Origin: Formivibrio sp.
Lineage (GTDB): Bacteria > Pseudomonadota > Gammaproteobacteria > Burkholderiales > Chitinibacteraceae
Direction: 5' to 3'
Length of the DNA stretch: 46,353 bases
Assembly: GCA_031291275.1 (NCBI GenBank)
Contig: JARLJJ010000209.1
Span: 1-46,353, forward strand
A model generated the notes under the pieces. That model made no database searches and was not told the DNA's origin. It saw only the letters and a list, made by a program, of their open reading frames with translations. Each line of letters begins with the position of its first letter. Position 1 is the first letter of the stretch. Below, piece after piece: positions 10,370 through 19,695 of this stretch. Both the position numbers and the translations under genes were made by a program.

Positions 10370-10921
10370 ATGTCTTTGGCTTATTCCGCGATGCTGCCTT
10401 TGGGTGCTGCGCTGCCGGAATTCACCTTGCTTGATGGTGAGGGCAATCCGTTTAGTTTGTCGGGTCTGGCAGGGCAAAAGGGCCTGTTGGTGGTCTTTAT
10501 CTGCAACCACTGCCCCTACGTGTTGCATATCAATCCTGCGCTGGCGCCGCTGGGGAAGGAGTTGGCCGAGCAAGGTGTCGGCATGGTCGCCATTTCCAGT
10601 AATGATATTTCCCGCTACCCGGAAGATGCGCCAGAGCGCATGGTCGAGTTTGCCCGTGGCAACGGGTATACCTTCCCCTACCTGTACGATGCCGATCAAA
10701 ACGCGGCCAAGGCCTTTCATGCCGCCTGTACGCCCGACCTGTTTTTATTCGATGCGGATTTAAACCTGGTTTACCGCGGGCGTTTCGATGCGACGCGCCC
10801 GAATCAGGGCGTGCTTGCCACGGGGGCGGACCTGAAGCATGCCGTCGCAACCATGGTGGCAGGCAAACCGCCACTGGCGCAGCAGTTGCCTAGTGCCGGA
10901 TGCAGTATCAAGTGGCGCTAG
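10370..10921 (+). CDS. Thioredoxin-like (AhpC/TSA-type redoxin) protein
   Basis: A 183-residue thioredoxin-fold protein with a C45-N-H-C48 active-site pair at the end of the first core strand. It has no signal peptide, so it is predicted cytosolic. The family usually lacks biochemical characterisation; a thiol peroxidase or disulfide reductase role is plausible. It is transcribed divergently from hemB across 88 bp. A third Cys lies near the C-terminus (SAGCSIKW). The strong terminator at 10953-10991 ends its transcript. Confidence 0.85.
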   Translation: MSLAYSAMLPLGAALPEFTLLDGEGNPFSLSGLAGQKGLLVVFICNHCPYVLHINPALAPLGKELAEQGVGMVAISSNDISRYPEDAPERMVEFARGNGYTFPYLYDADQNAAKAFHAACTPDLFLFDADLNLVYRGRFDATRPNQGVLATGADLKHAVATMVAGKPPLAQQLPSAGCSIKWR

Positions 10922-10952
10922 GAACGCACGGGTTTGGCTACGCGATAAATTG

Positions 10953-10991
10953 AAAACAGGCCGCGGATCTTTTGGATCCGTGGCCTGTTTT
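10953..10991. terminator. Bidirectional terminator
   Basis: A 17-bp stem with one G-U wobble (AAAACAGGCC with its complement, plus CGGATC) and a TTTTG loop lies between convergent genes. Runs of A and T at the two ends suit both directions. Confidence 0.85.
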
Positions 10992-11007
10992 GATTGCCGG
11001 TGTCGAA

Positions 11008-13008
11008 TCAGGCGGCTTGACGAATGAACGATTCAAAGTTGGTGTTGAGCGCGGTGTAGATTTCGCGCAGTTGTCCATCCAGTTCGCTGGCCTGTGCGGA
11101 AAGCTGGCGGTCGATTTCTTCCAGTTCGCTGATCCGGTCTTCCAGCGTGTCGGTGGCCTTGTGAATACGCTTGATGCTTTCCAGTCGGCGGCGTAATTGC
11201 ATCTGGTGCTCGCGTACCTGGGTTTCCATCGGCGCCATTACGGCCTTGAGCCAGTTTTCCACGTCGCGGTTGGCGACTTCAAACACGTACACCACGCGGC
11301 TGGCGACAATTTCGAAGAACTTGCGCGTGATTCGCCCCTGGCTGGTAGTGAGCAGGTTGCCGACGGTATTGAAGTGTTCGCGGAAAGTTTTTTCCAGCCG
11401 GGTCAGTTCCTTGTGGTATTTCAGGGTGGAAAACGGCGGCGGGGTGACCCGGCCCAGACCATGCTCCTCGCTGAACTTGTGGTACATCGCAGACATCATG
11501 GCCTGGATTTCAGTGATTTGTTCAGCCGATTTGCTGATTGAGTTGTTGGTGTCCTGGAAAAAGCGATCCATGATCGAGCGCAGCCCGCTGGCGCCAAACG
11601 AGAAGAAGGTCTTTTCCATATCGCGACGGATGCGGGCAATTTCGCCATTGAGCGCTTCGCGCCCCAGCAGGGCATAGAGTTTATTGGTTTGTTGGCTGAA
11701 TACGCTGCGCAAGGCTTGAAAGCGCACCAGCCCCTGTTCGAAACGCTGCTTGTCGATCTGCACTTTTTGCATCATCTGGGCGATGACATCCTGATTCTTG
11801 CCGCGCAAGCCAGTCAGTTCGGTCAATTGTTCGCCAACGCTGTCACGACGCGCAGTCAGAATGCTGCGGATCGACATCACAATATCTTCGATCTCATTGT
11901 GCGAGGTGTCGCGCACGATATCCTGCTTGCCCGGCAGCAGATCTTCCGACAGCGCACGTTCCAGCGCGTTCAGCCGCGATTTTTCCAGTAAGGCATCATC
12001 TTGCTGAACCTTGGCAACCAAGGCCTTTTGCGCAGAAACCGGGAAAATGTGTTCGACCGGTACCTTGAGCAGGTCGGCGGTGGTTTGGATCTGCTTCTGA
12101 ATTTCCGCTTCGATCTGGGCGCTGCTTTTCAGGTCATCCCACATGCCATCGATCTTGTTCAGTACCACCAGGCGACCACTTTTGCCACTTTGACCGCGAA
12201 CAATGTGATTGCGCCAGACCTCAATGTCGGACTTGGTGACTCCGGTATCGGCGGCAAGGATAAACAGGATGGCGTGTGCATTCGGCAGCAGGTTGAGTGT
12301 CAGCTCCGGTTCGGTGCCGATTGCGTTCAATCCCGGTGTGTCCAGAATGACCAGTCCCTGTTCCAGTAAAGGGTGCGGGAAGTTAATGATGGCATGGCGC
12401 CAGCAAGGAATTTCGACTTCGCCCTCCGCGGCCGCAATCACCTGGTCCGGATCGCTTTCATCGTACAGGCCATATTGCTTGGCGCTGTCCAGGGAAACTT
12501 TGCGGGTTTTGCCGATTTCCTGGAACGTTGCCTGGATCGAATTGGGGTTTTCGAGGTCGAGCGGAAAAACTTTCCACTCATCCTGGTAACGACGATATTC
12601 CTGCGTGGAGGTATCGCTGGCGCGGGTTTCGATCGGCAACAGTTTCAGCGAAGGCGGCTCGCTGGCTTCGAAGAGCAGCTCGGTGGGGCACATCGTGGTT
12701 CGCCCGGCACTGGACGGCAGGATACGTTGGCCGAAATGGGCAAAGAATATGGCGTTGATCAGCTCCGATTTGCCACGGGAAAACTCGGCCACGAAGGCAA
12801 TATTGAGTTTATCTTCGCGCAGCTTCTCGACCAGTCCCTGGATACGCATCGCTGTTTGGGTGTCTTCCAGATCCTGCTCGGAAAGCCAGCGCGACAGGCG
12901 GGTAATGGACTGGGTGACGTTGCTGCGCCAAGTGCTGTAGGCCTGGAATTCTGTAACCAGGAGATCGTTGGCGGCAATTGCGTCTTGATGCAGGTAATCG
13001 GCGATCAT
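11008..13008 (-). CDS. Dynamin-family GTPase
   Basis: A 666-residue bacterial dynamin-like GTPase. The P-loop is AEFSRGKS (74-81, with Ala at the usual first Gly), G3 is DTPG (223-226) and G4 is NKID (284-287). The C-terminal half is long and helical with coiled-coil character, as in dynamin stalks. No transmembrane segment is obvious. Proteins of this kind are linked to membrane remodelling or membrane-stress protection, but the role here is unknown. It stands alone, with no second dynamin partner next to it, between a terminator and mutM. Confidence 0.85.
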   Translation of the reverse strand: MIADYLHQDAIAANDLLVTEFQAYSTWRSNVTQSITRLSRWLSEQDLEDTQTAMRIQGLVEKLREDKLNIAFVAEFSRGKSELINAIFFAHFGQRILPSSAGRTTMCPTELLFEASEPPSLKLLPIETRASDTSTQEYRRYQDEWKVFPLDLENPNSIQATFQEIGKTRKVSLDSAKQYGLYDESDPDQVIAAAEGEVEIPCWRHAIINFPHPLLEQGLVILDTPGLNAIGTEPELTLNLLPNAHAILFILAADTGVTKSDIEVWRNHIVRGQSGKSGRLVVLNKIDGMWDDLKSSAQIEAEIQKQIQTTADLLKVPVEHIFPVSAQKALVAKVQQDDALLEKSRLNALERALSEDLLPGKQDIVRDTSHNEIEDIVMSIRSILTARRDSVGEQLTELTGLRGKNQDVIAQMMQKVQIDKQRFEQGLVRFQALRSVFSQQTNKLYALLGREALNGEIARIRRDMEKTFFSFGASGLRSIMDRFFQDTNNSISKSAEQITEIQAMMSAMYHKFSEEHGLGRVTPPPFSTLKYHKELTRLEKTFREHFNTVGNLLTTSQGRITRKFFEIVASRVVYVFEVANRDVENWLKAVMAPMETQVREHQMQLRRRLESIKRIHKATDTLEDRISELEEIDRQLSAQASELDGQLREIYTALNTNFESFIRQAA

Positions 13009-13100
13009 TCAGGTTCCTTTCTAGGCCGCGTAGCGGTATACGCACAATGGTGTTGATTCTAGACCAGATTGTTCTAAGTGTCGCGAAAGGCAGGAGCCAT

Positions 13101-13916
13101 CTAGTGCTGGCAGTTCGCACACCAGAAGGTGGCGCGCTGGCCTTGCCTCGCGGTCAGGATGATCCGGTTGCATTGGCGACAGGCTTGCCCTGCGCGGGCA
13201 TAAACAAAATTGTTGATGGTGAAATAGCCGGCTTTTCCATCGCTATCCACATAGTCGCGCAAGGTGCTGCCGCCAGCGGTAATCGATTCCTCCAGAACGT
13301 CGCGGATGCAATTCCTTAATTGGGTGACTTCTTTCTTGTTGAGAGAACGCGCCGGGCGCTGCGGCAGGATGCCGGCGCGAAACAAGGCTTCAGAGGCATA
13401 AATGTTGCCGACCCCGACCACAATGTGCTGATCCATGATGGCTATTTTTATGGCGGTGTTCTTGTTAGCCAGTACCTTGGCAAGATAGTCCGGCGTGAAT
13501 GCGGCCGAGAGTGGCTCCGGCCCCAATGTGCTTAGTAAGGGATGCAGGTTTGGGTCGCCCTCTGTCCAGAGAAAGGCGCCGAAACGGCGCGGATCCCGGT
13601 AACGCAGGCGCAGACCGTTCTCGAACAGCAGGTCAATGTGCTCGTGTTTCTCTGGAGGAAAGGCTTCAGTTAATACCCGCAGGCTGCCGGACATGCCCAA
13701 GTGAACGATCAAGGTACCGTGCTCAAAGACGAACAGTAAATATTTGGCGCGACGACGGATTTCCTGCAATGTTTGCCCTGCGATCAGGCTGGAAAGCTTC
13801 TCCGGGACCGGCCAGCGCAATCGACCATTACGGACCACGGCACTATTGGCAACGGCGCCGGTCAAACGCAAAGCAATACCGCGTCGTGTTGTCTCGACTT
13901 CGGGAAGTTCGGGCAT
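13101..13916 (-). CDS. mutM: Formamidopyrimidine-DNA glycosylase
   Basis: A base-excision repair enzyme that removes 8-oxoguanine and formamidopyrimidines and nicks the abasic site. It has 271 residues, full length. The N-terminus MPELPEVET gives the catalytic Pro2 and Glu3, and Lys58 lies in RRRAKYL. The C-terminal zinc finger is intact, with two CxxC pairs (CRQC and CANC). It is transcribed divergently from the TPR lipoprotein gene, an arrangement I recall as common in betaproteobacteria. Confidence 0.97.
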   Translation of the reverse strand: MPELPEVETTRRGIALRLTGAVANSAVVRNGRLRWPVPEKLSSLIAGQTLQEIRRRAKYLLFVFEHGTLIVHLGMSGSLRVLTEAFPPEKHEHIDLLFENGLRLRYRDPRRFGAFLWTEGDPNLHPLLSTLGPEPLSAAFTPDYLAKVLANKNTAIKIAIMDQHIVVGVGNIYASEALFRAGILPQRPARSLNKKEVTQLRNCIRDVLEESITAGGSTLRDYVDSDGKAGYFTINNFVYARAGQACRQCNRIILTARQGQRATFWCANCQH

Positions 13917-14004
13917 GTTGTTGTCTCGTAATGAATCATGATTTGGACAAGAAAGAAGAGTTTACCTAATATGGTTCCTTCCTTGTCTTTTGCTGGAAGT
14001 CGCG

Positions 14005-15750
14005 ATGCTCCTTCGCTCAAGTACTTTGTTGCTATTCTCTGTTCTGCTGGGTGGCTGTGTTACGCAGCAGTCCCAGCCTATTCCTGTTGTCGCTGCGGCC
14101 GAGCAGCCAGAGGGGGATGCGGCACCGCGCGATGAAGGGTGGCGATCGGAAGACTTGCCCAATGTGGATCTTTCCGCAGACTTGATGTTTCGTATTCTGG
14201 CTGGCGATATTGCTGCGCAACGTGAGCAACCTGGTTTGGCTGCAAAAAGCTGGCTGGATCTTGCCCGGCGTACTCACGATCCTCGCATCGCGCGTCGAGC
14301 GCTGGAATTATCCCTGAATATTGGCCAGCCACAGCTGGCGCAGGAGGCGGCGCAAATCTGGGTGGAGACTGCGCCCCAATCCTTGCTGGCAAAACAGATA
14401 CTGATCTCTTTGCTGATTCGGGCCAATCGGCTGAAAGAAGTTGAACCCTATATTCCCGCTTTCCTGAAGGCGCCTCAGCGTGAGTTGGCCGCGTTTTACT
14501 TGCAGTTGCATCTATTGTGGACCCCAAAGGCTGACCCGGTTCAGGTTGCCCGGTTGACAGGGTTGCTGACGGCAGGCCAGGATAAAATGCCTGAGGCGCG
14601 GTTTGCCCGGGCGGTGATGCATGCAGGTCAAGCACAGGATGCTGCAGCGATCGCCGAGTTGGATGCCGCGTTGAAGTTGCGCCCTTGGTGGGAGCAAGCA
14701 GTGTTGTACAAGGCGCAATTGTTGGCTCAGCGCACTCCTCCTGATGCTGCTTTCGATTATCTGCGGGAGGCGATCAGTAAAAATCCGATGCAGCAGGTTT
14801 ATTCGCTGACCTTGGCGCGCATGCTCAATGAGGCTTCGCGCCCGGCAGAGGCGCGTGCTGTCTATGAAGCAATCCTGGCGCAACATCCAGAGCAAGTCGA
14901 GGCGCAGGTGGGCGTGGGTCTGTTGGCCTTGCAGTCGCGAGATTTTGATGTGGCGTACCAGATGTTTTTTTCTGCCTTGAATCACGGCGCGGGCAACGGC
15001 AATCTGCTGCGTTACTACCTTGGACAAATTGATGAAGAGCGTCATCGCCCGAGCGAAGCCCTGGCCTGGTATCGCCAGGTGGAGGGAGATGAAAATCGCG
15101 CTGCGCTGGAACGCATTCCCCGTGTTTTGGCCAGGATGGGTGAGCGCGATGCCGCTATCAAGGCGTTAGCTGATGTGCCGGCGGTCACCGAGGCGGAAAA
15201 GATTCAGAAAATCCAGATTGAAGGGCAGGTCTGGCGCGAATTGAAAGAGCCATTGCACGGGTATGAAGTCTTAACCAAAGGGATCGCCCAGTTTCCAGAT
15301 GCGGTGGATCTTTATTATGACCGTTCACTGATCGCGGATCTGTTGCATAAGCAGGCCGAAGGAGAGGCTGATTTGCGGCATGTGCTGCAAATGCAGCCGG
15401 ACAATGTGATGGCTCTCAATGCGCTGGGTTATGTACTGGCGAATCGCACTGACCGTCTGGCCGAGGCTGAAACATTGCTTACGCAGGCACTTGCTGCTGA
15501 GCCGGACAATGCTGTCATTATCGATAGCATGGGCTGGTTGCGTTTTCATCAGGGGCGGCTGAAAGAGGCGGTGGACTTGTTGGGCAAGGCCTACGGAAAA
15601 ATGCCGGACCCGGAAATCGCGGCGCATTATGCCGAAGCGCTCTGGAAGTCCGGAGAGCAAGCAAAGGCCCGGTCGGTTCTGGATGCGGCCCTTAAGCTTG
15701 ATCCCACGCACGATGTTTTGTTGGAAACCCGCAAGCGCCTGGGGTTGTGA
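14005..15750 (+). CDS. TPR-repeat outer-membrane lipoprotein
   Basis: A 581-residue predicted lipoprotein. The signal peptide ends in the lipobox LLGG with Cys18. The rest is helical, with several tetratricopeptide repeats that are clearest in the last 250 residues. The ATG at 14005 is preferred over the in-frame TTG at 13990 because it starts the signal peptide directly and has a GGAAG site upstream. It lies 1 nt before lolB and probably shares an operon with lolB and ispE. The function is not established; the context suggests a role in envelope assembly. Confidence 0.88.
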   Translation: MLLRSSTLLLFSVLLGGCVTQQSQPIPVVAAAEQPEGDAAPRDEGWRSEDLPNVDLSADLMFRILAGDIAAQREQPGLAAKSWLDLARRTHDPRIARRALELSLNIGQPQLAQEAAQIWVETAPQSLLAKQILISLLIRANRLKEVEPYIPAFLKAPQRELAAFYLQLHLLWTPKADPVQVARLTGLLTAGQDKMPEARFARAVMHAGQAQDAAAIAELDAALKLRPWWEQAVLYKAQLLAQRTPPDAAFDYLREAISKNPMQQVYSLTLARMLNEASRPAEARAVYEAILAQHPEQVEAQVGVGLLALQSRDFDVAYQMFFSALNHGAGNGNLLRYYLGQIDEERHRPSEALAWYRQVEGDENRAALERIPRVLARMGERDAAIKALADVPAVTEAEKIQKIQIEGQVWRELKEPLHGYEVLTKGIAQFPDAVDLYYDRSLIADLLHKQAEGEADLRHVLQMQPDNVMALNALGYVLANRTDRLAEAETLLTQALAAEPDNAVIIDSMGWLRFHQGRLKEAVDLLGKAYGKMPDPEIAAHYAEALWKSGEQAKARSVLDAALKLDPTHDVLLETRKRLGL

Positions 15751-15751
15751 G

Positions 15752-16318
15752 GTGATCAAATATTTCTTGTTGTTGATTGCGCTTGCGCTGGCTGGGTGCG
15801 CTGGCATGAAATTGCCACCTGCGCCCCAGGATGGTTTTTCCGCGAATGGGCGCGTCAGCATCCGTTCCGGCAATGATGCGCACTATGCCAATTTTGGCTG
15901 GCAAGCTGAACCCCAGACAGATCGACTTTCGCTGGGAAACCCGTTGGGGCAAACGCTGGCGCAGCTCGAAATTCACTATCTCGGTGGCCAGCCCTCCTAT
16001 GCGATTTTGTCCGACGCGGATGGCAAGACCCGAAAGGGAACACCCGAGGCTTTGTTGTTCGATGCGACGGGCATGCGTTTGCCGGTGGCGGGTTTGCGCT
16101 GGTGGTTGCAGGGGGTGCCAGCGCCTGGTGCGGCGGAGTCGCATGCTGTGGCAGAGGGCCAGCTGATCGAGCAAGATGGCTGGCGTATCTTGGCCAGCGA
16201 TTTTTCTGAAACCCAACCGACCCGGCGCGGGCCGCGCAAGATTGAGCTCACGCGCGGCGACGTTTCGGTCCGTATCGTCATCTCGGAATGGCAATGGCAG
16301 ACTTCACCCCAACCCTGA
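15752..16318 (+). CDS. lolB: Outer-membrane lipoprotein insertase LolB
   Basis: LolB accepts lipoproteins from LolA and inserts them in the inner leaflet of the outer membrane. It has 188 residues with a GTG start 1 nt after the preceding stop. The signal peptide ends in LALAGC with Cys16. The body fits LolB: NGRVSIR early, NPLGQTLAQLE, and a Trp-rich segment (RWWLQG). The end overlaps ispE by 31 nt. A longer frame from 15629 only reads through the preceding gene and is rejected. Confidence 0.92.
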   Translation: MIKYFLLLIALALAGCAGMKLPPAPQDGFSANGRVSIRSGNDAHYANFGWQAEPQTDRLSLGNPLGQTLAQLEIHYLGGQPSYAILSDADGKTRKGTPEALLFDATGMRLPVAGLRWWLQGVPAPGAAESHAVAEGQLIEQDGWRILASDFSETQPTRRGPRKIELTRGDVSVRIVISEWQWQTSPQP

Positions 16319-17163
16319 ACTTGGCAGGGTTCTTCGGCTTTCCTGCACCGGCCAAGCTCAATCTTTTTCTGCACGTGATTGGTCGCCGTGCGGATGGCTA
16401 CCATCTGCTGCAGTCGGTTTTCCAGTTGATCGATGCGCACGATACAGTCTGGCTGCGGCCAGATGCGAGCGGTGAAATCGTTCGTGAAGATCCGTTGCCC
16501 GGTGTTCCGCCGCAAACCGATCTGATCTGGCGCGCGGCAAAATTGTTGCAGGACCACACTGGTTGCAAGCAGGGGGTGACGCTGAATCTGGACAAGCGAT
16601 TGCCGATGGGTGGCGGTGTTGGAGGCGGAAGTTCGGATGCGGCTACCGTGCTGCTGGCACTCAACAGATTGTGGGGTCTGGATTTGTCCCGCCAAGAATT
16701 GATGGCACTGGGCTTGCAGCTGGGGGCGGACGTACCGTTTTTCCTTTATGGTAGCAATGCGTTCGTCGAAGGTATTGGCGAAATCATGACGCCGATCGAG
16801 ACGGAGTCGTGCTGGTTTGCGGTGTTGCATCCGCAAGTTCATGTGCCTACGCCGGACATTTTTCGCGATCCGGACTTGACACGCAATACGCCGCCCATTA
16901 AAGTGCGCGGCCTTGCAACTGCCTCCACGCGCAATGATCTGGAAGCAGTAGCTTGCCGGCAGCATCCACTGATTGCCGAGAGCATAGAATGGTTGAACCA
17001 CTATGCTCCCGCAAGGATGACCGGATCCGGAAGTTGTGTTTTTGCGCGATTCGCTTCACAAGACGAAGCTGCTCGTGTAATATCCCGGCTTCCTGATTTC
17101 TGGCACGGTTTTACGACAAGTGCCTTGAGTCAACACCCGTTGCAAGGATTTGCTGGCGGTTAA
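16288..17163 (+). CDS. ispE: 4-diphosphocytidyl-2-C-methyl-D-erythritol kinase
   Basis: A GHMP kinase of the MEP isoprenoid pathway that phosphorylates CDP-ME at the 2-hydroxyl. It has 291 residues. K23 lies in APAKLNLFL, the ATP loop PMGGGVGGGSSDAA lies at 106-119, and the C-terminal motif MTGSGSCVFA is present. The start overlaps lolB, with ATGs at 16288 and 16294. It is followed by tRNA-Gln and prs, a gene order common in beta- and gammaproteobacteria. Confidence 0.97.
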   Translation: MAMADFTPTLNLAGFFGFPAPAKLNLFLHVIGRRADGYHLLQSVFQLIDAHDTVWLRPDASGEIVREDPLPGVPPQTDLIWRAAKLLQDHTGCKQGVTLNLDKRLPMGGGVGGGSSDAATVLLALNRLWGLDLSRQELMALGLQLGADVPFFLYGSNAFVEGIGEIMTPIETESCWFAVLHPQVHVPTPDIFRDPDLTRNTPPIKVRGLATASTRNDLEAVACRQHPLIAESIEWLNHYAPARMTGSGSCVFARFASQDEAARVISRLPDFWHGFTTSALSQHPLQGFAGG

Positions 17164-17178
17164 GTTGGCAAGTTCGTT

Positions 17179-17255
17179 AGGGGAGTCGCCAAGTTGGTTA
17201 AGGCATCGGATTTTGATTCCGACATGCGAAGGTTCGAATCCTTCTTCCCCTGCCA
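17179..17255 (+). tRNA. tRNA-Gln (anticodon UUG)
   Basis: A 77-nt cloverleaf. The 7-bp acceptor stem pairs AGGGGAG with TTCCCCT, the anticodon arm has a 7-nt loop TTTTGAT with anticodon TTG, the T-arm carries GGTTCGAATCC, and the discriminator G is followed by an encoded CCA. It reads CAA and CAG codons. It lies 15 nt after ispE, with a strong hairpin 10 nt downstream. Confidence 0.97.
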
Positions 17256-17264
17256 AATTCAAAA

Positions 17265-17303
17265 GAAAAGCGTGTAATGGCGATTACACGCTTTTCGTCT
17301 TTT
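17265..17303 (+). terminator. Terminator after tRNA-Gln
   Basis: A 14-bp stem, GAAAAGCGTGTAAT with its complement, has a 4-nt loop and is followed by a T-rich stretch. It lies between tRNA-Gln and prs. It covers the upstream in-frame ATG of prs at 17277, which argues for the prs start at 17316. Confidence 0.85.
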
Positions 17304-17315
17304 CAGGATTGGGAA

Positions 17316-18266
17316 ATGGCTTACGACAACCTCATGATCGTCACCGGCAATGCTAACCCACGGCTTGCTGAAAGTGTCGTCAAACACCTCGATATTTCTC
17401 TCGGTCGCGCAACTGTCGGCCGTTTTTCTGATGGCGAGGTGACGGTTGAGTTGCTCGAAAACGTTCGCGGTCGCGACGTGTTCGTTCTGCAATCCACCTG
17501 TGCGCCTACCAACGATAACCTGATGGAAATCCTGTTGATGGTCGATGCGCTCAAGCGCGCTTCCGCCAGCCGGATTACCGCTGCGATTCCCTATTTCGGT
17601 TATGCCCGTCAGGATCGCCGTCCGCGTTCTGCCCGTGTGCCGATCTCGGCCAAGGTGGTTGCCAATATGCTGACGATCGCAGGCGTGGATCGCGTGCTGA
17701 CGGTCGATGTGCATGCTGATCAGATCCAGGGGTTCTTTGATATTCCTGTGGATAATATTTACTCCACCCCGGTACTGCTGGCCGATATGCGCGCCAAACA
17801 ATACGACGATCTGATGGTTGTTTCTCCGGACGTGGGCGGTGTGCTGCGAGCCCGTGCCATGGCCAAGCAACTCGGCGTGGACATGGCCATCATCGACAAA
17901 CGTCGCCCCAAGGCCAACGTTTCCGAAGTCATGCATATCATCGGGGATGTGAAAGACCGTACCTGTCTGATTGTCGATGACATGATCGATACCGCCAATA
18001 CCCTGTGCAAGGCTGCAGAAGCTCTGAAGAAATTCGGTGCCAAACGCGTGCTGGCTTATGCAACTCATGCGGTGTTCTCTGGCGCTGCCGTCGAGCGCAT
18101 CATGCAATCCGACTTGGACGAAGTGGTGGTAACGGACACGATTCCGCTTTCCGCTTCGGCAGAAGCCTGTGGCCGTATCCGTAGCGTATCGATTGCTGGC
18201 CTGCTAGCCGAGACCATGCGCAGGATCAACAACGAAGAATCGGTTTCCTCGCTGTTTGTCGATTGA
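17316..18266 (+). CDS. prs: Ribose-phosphate pyrophosphokinase
   Basis: Makes PRPP from ribose 5-phosphate and ATP for purine, pyrimidine, NAD, His and Trp synthesis. From ATG 17316 it has 316 residues, the usual length; the upstream ATG at 17277 lies inside the terminator stem. Visible motifs are the flexible loop [10 protein letters not shown] (about 96-105), [11 protein letters not shown], and the PRPP loop [10 protein letters not shown] (220-229). An AGGA site precedes the start. PRPP links it to purE and purK in this window. Confidence 0.97.
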   Translation: MAYDNLMIVTGNANPRLAESVVKHLDISLGRATVGRFSDGEVTVELLENVRGRDVFVLQSTCAPTNDNLMEILLMVDALKRASASRITAAIPYFGYARQDRRPRSARVPISAKVVANMLTIAGVDRVLTVDVHADQIQGFFDIPVDNIYSTPVLLADMRAKQYDDLMVVSPDVGGVLRARAMAKQLGVDMAIIDKRRPKANVSEVMHIIGDVKDRTCLIVDDMIDTANTLCKAAEALKKFGAKRVLAYATHAVFSGAAVERIMQSDLDEVVVTDTIPLSASAEACGRIRSVSIAGLLAETMRRINNEESVSSLFVD

Positions 18267-18305
18267 GAGAATTCAGCTGGTTGCGAATGCGACTGGCTTG
18301 ATGGT

Positions 18306-18336
18306 GCATCGCCTGGTCGCGGGCGATGCTTTATTT
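18306..18336 (+). terminator. Hairpin with T-rich tail between prs and rplY
   Basis: An 8-bp stem, GCATCGCC and GGCGATGC, is followed by TTTATTT. It could end part of the prs transcript or reduce readthrough into rplY. Confidence 0.55.
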
Positions 18337-18370
18337 CTGCGCGAAGACCGCGCAATCTGGAGCAAGTAAA

Positions 18371-18961
18371 ATGACTTTTGAAATTCAAGCACAGAGCCGT
18401 GCAGCACAGGGCACCGGAGCGAGCCGCCGCCTGCGCAAGTCCGGCCAACTCCCCGCTATCGTTTACGGTGGCAGCAAAGAACCGCTGGTGATCACTCTGG
18501 ATCACAACAGCATGTATTACACCCTGCAAGATGAAACCTTCCATACCGCGCTGGTTAAGCTGGTTGTGGATGGTGCTACTTCCGAGCAGGTTCTGTTGCG
18601 CGCGGTGCAATACCACCCGTTCAAGCAACAAATTCTGCACGTTGATTTTCAGCGCGTGGACGATAGCACCAAGGTTGAACTGAAAGTCCCGCTGCACTTC
18701 ACCAATGCCGATGCCGGCCTGGGTGTCAGTCTGCAAGGCGGCTCGATCAGCCACATCCTGAATGAAGTGCTGGTGCGCTGCGTTGCGACCAAGTTGCCGG
18801 AATTCATCGAAGTGGATCTGGGCAGCCTGGCTGTCGGCAATGTGTCGGTTCACCTGTCCGACATCATGTTGCCGGAAGGCGTGGAAATCATGTCGCTGGT
18901 ACGTGGTGGTGATCTGGCTGTTGCCATGCTCATCGGTGCCAAAGCGGCCGTTGCTGAATAA
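18371..18961 (+). CDS. rplY: 50S ribosomal protein L25 (general stress protein Ctc type)
   Basis: Binds 5S rRNA in the large ribosomal subunit. From ATG 18371 it has 196 residues, the long two-domain TL5/Ctc form: an N-terminal L25 domain (about 1-95, with GASRRLRKSGQLPAIVYGG) and a C-terminal beta domain. A GGAGCAAG sequence precedes the start. The gene pth, which often follows it, is not present here. Confidence 0.95.
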   Translation: MTFEIQAQSRAAQGTGASRRLRKSGQLPAIVYGGSKEPLVITLDHNSMYYTLQDETFHTALVKLVVDGATSEQVLLRAVQYHPFKQQILHVDFQRVDDSTKVELKVPLHFTNADAGLGVSLQGGSISHILNEVLVRCVATKLPEFIEVDLGSLAVGNVSVHLSDIMLPEGVEIMSLVRGGDLAVAMLIGAKAAVAE

Positions 18962-18978
18962 GCATCGATCGGTTCCGC

Positions 18979-19014
18979 AAAAAACCCGCCTGGCGCAAGC
19001 CGGCGGGTTTTTTG
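18979..19014 (+). terminator. Rho-independent terminator after rplY
   Basis: The stem AACCCGCC(T)GGC with a GCAA loop and its complement is followed by a T-run, and a matching A-run precedes it. This is a classic terminator. Confidence 0.9.
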
Positions 19015-19074
19015 TGGCTGCTGTCGATGAAGCGGCGCATTTCTTGCTGTGAGAAAATTGCGTAGTATAGGGCG

Positions 19075-19656
19075 ATGGTTATGACACGCATTCTTCTTAT
19101 TAACGATACGCCGATGCACATTGGCAGGCTGCATGAGTCATTGACTGAGGCAGGCTACGAGGTGGTGGCAGAGGTGCAATCGGCAATCGACTTGCCTCAG
19201 GCGGTTGCGCAATATCGGCCGGATGTGATCATCGTGGATGCCGAATCGCCGTCACGCGATGCCTTGGAGCAATTGTGCGCCGTGAATGCGGCTGCCCCGC
19301 GCCCGATTGTGATGTTTACCGAAGAGCGCGATCAGGCGGTGATCCGGGCGGCAGTTCAGGCCGGTGTAACGGCCTATGTGGTCGATGGACTGTCACCTTC
19401 GCGCTTGCAGCCACTACTGGATGTAGCGATTGCCCGTTTCCAGGAAGAGCAGCAACTGCGCAGCAAGCTGGATGCCTCGGAAAAGAAACTGGCAGAACGC
19501 AAGCTGATCGACAAGGCCAAAGGTATTCTGATGGCTAAGCGGGGACTCTCGGAGGAAGCGGCTTATCAAATGCTGCGCTCTTATGCGATGGAGCGTGGAC
19601 AGCGGATGGGGGATGTGGCCCGTCAGTTGATCGATGCCAGTAAACTGCTCGGCTGA
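19075..19656 (+). CDS. nasT: Nitrate-responsive ANTAR antitermination regulator NasT
   Basis: An RNA-binding antiterminator of assimilatory nitrate genes, 193 residues. Residues 4-120 form a receiver-like domain with Asp55, but the expected switch Lys is absent (that region reads VVDGLSPSR). Residues 120-140 are coiled-coil and about 132-190 are the ANTAR domain (KAKGILMAKRGLSEEAAY). In characterised systems NasT is held by the nitrate sensor NasS and released when nitrate is present. Here nasS is about 4.8 kb away, beyond the transporter operon. Two matching RNA targets are visible in this window, in front of nrtA and nirB. Confidence 0.93.
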   Translation: MVMTRILLINDTPMHIGRLHESLTEAGYEVVAEVQSAIDLPQAVAQYRPDVIIVDAESPSRDALEQLCAVNAAAPRPIVMFTEERDQAVIRAAVQAGVTAYVVDGLSPSRLQPLLDVAIARFQEEQQLRSKLDASEKKLAERKLIDKAKGILMAKRGLSEEAAYQMLRSYAMERGQRMGDVARQLIDASKLLG

Positions 19657-19658
19657 GT

Positions 19659-19686
19659 GATTCCCGGACTGGCCGGTCCGGGAATC
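19659..19686. terminator. Hairpin between nasT and the nitrate transporter operon
   Basis: A perfect 11-bp stem, GATTCCCGGAC and its complement, with a 6-nt loop lies between convergent genes. The T-tract is weak, so it may act as a bidirectional pause or terminator. Confidence 0.6.
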
Positions 19687-19695
19687 AGCTTTACA

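Noticed and set aside
17277-17315. Longer N-terminus of prs
   Set aside because: The extra ATG lies inside the tRNA-Gln terminator stem, and the shorter form has the normal family length.
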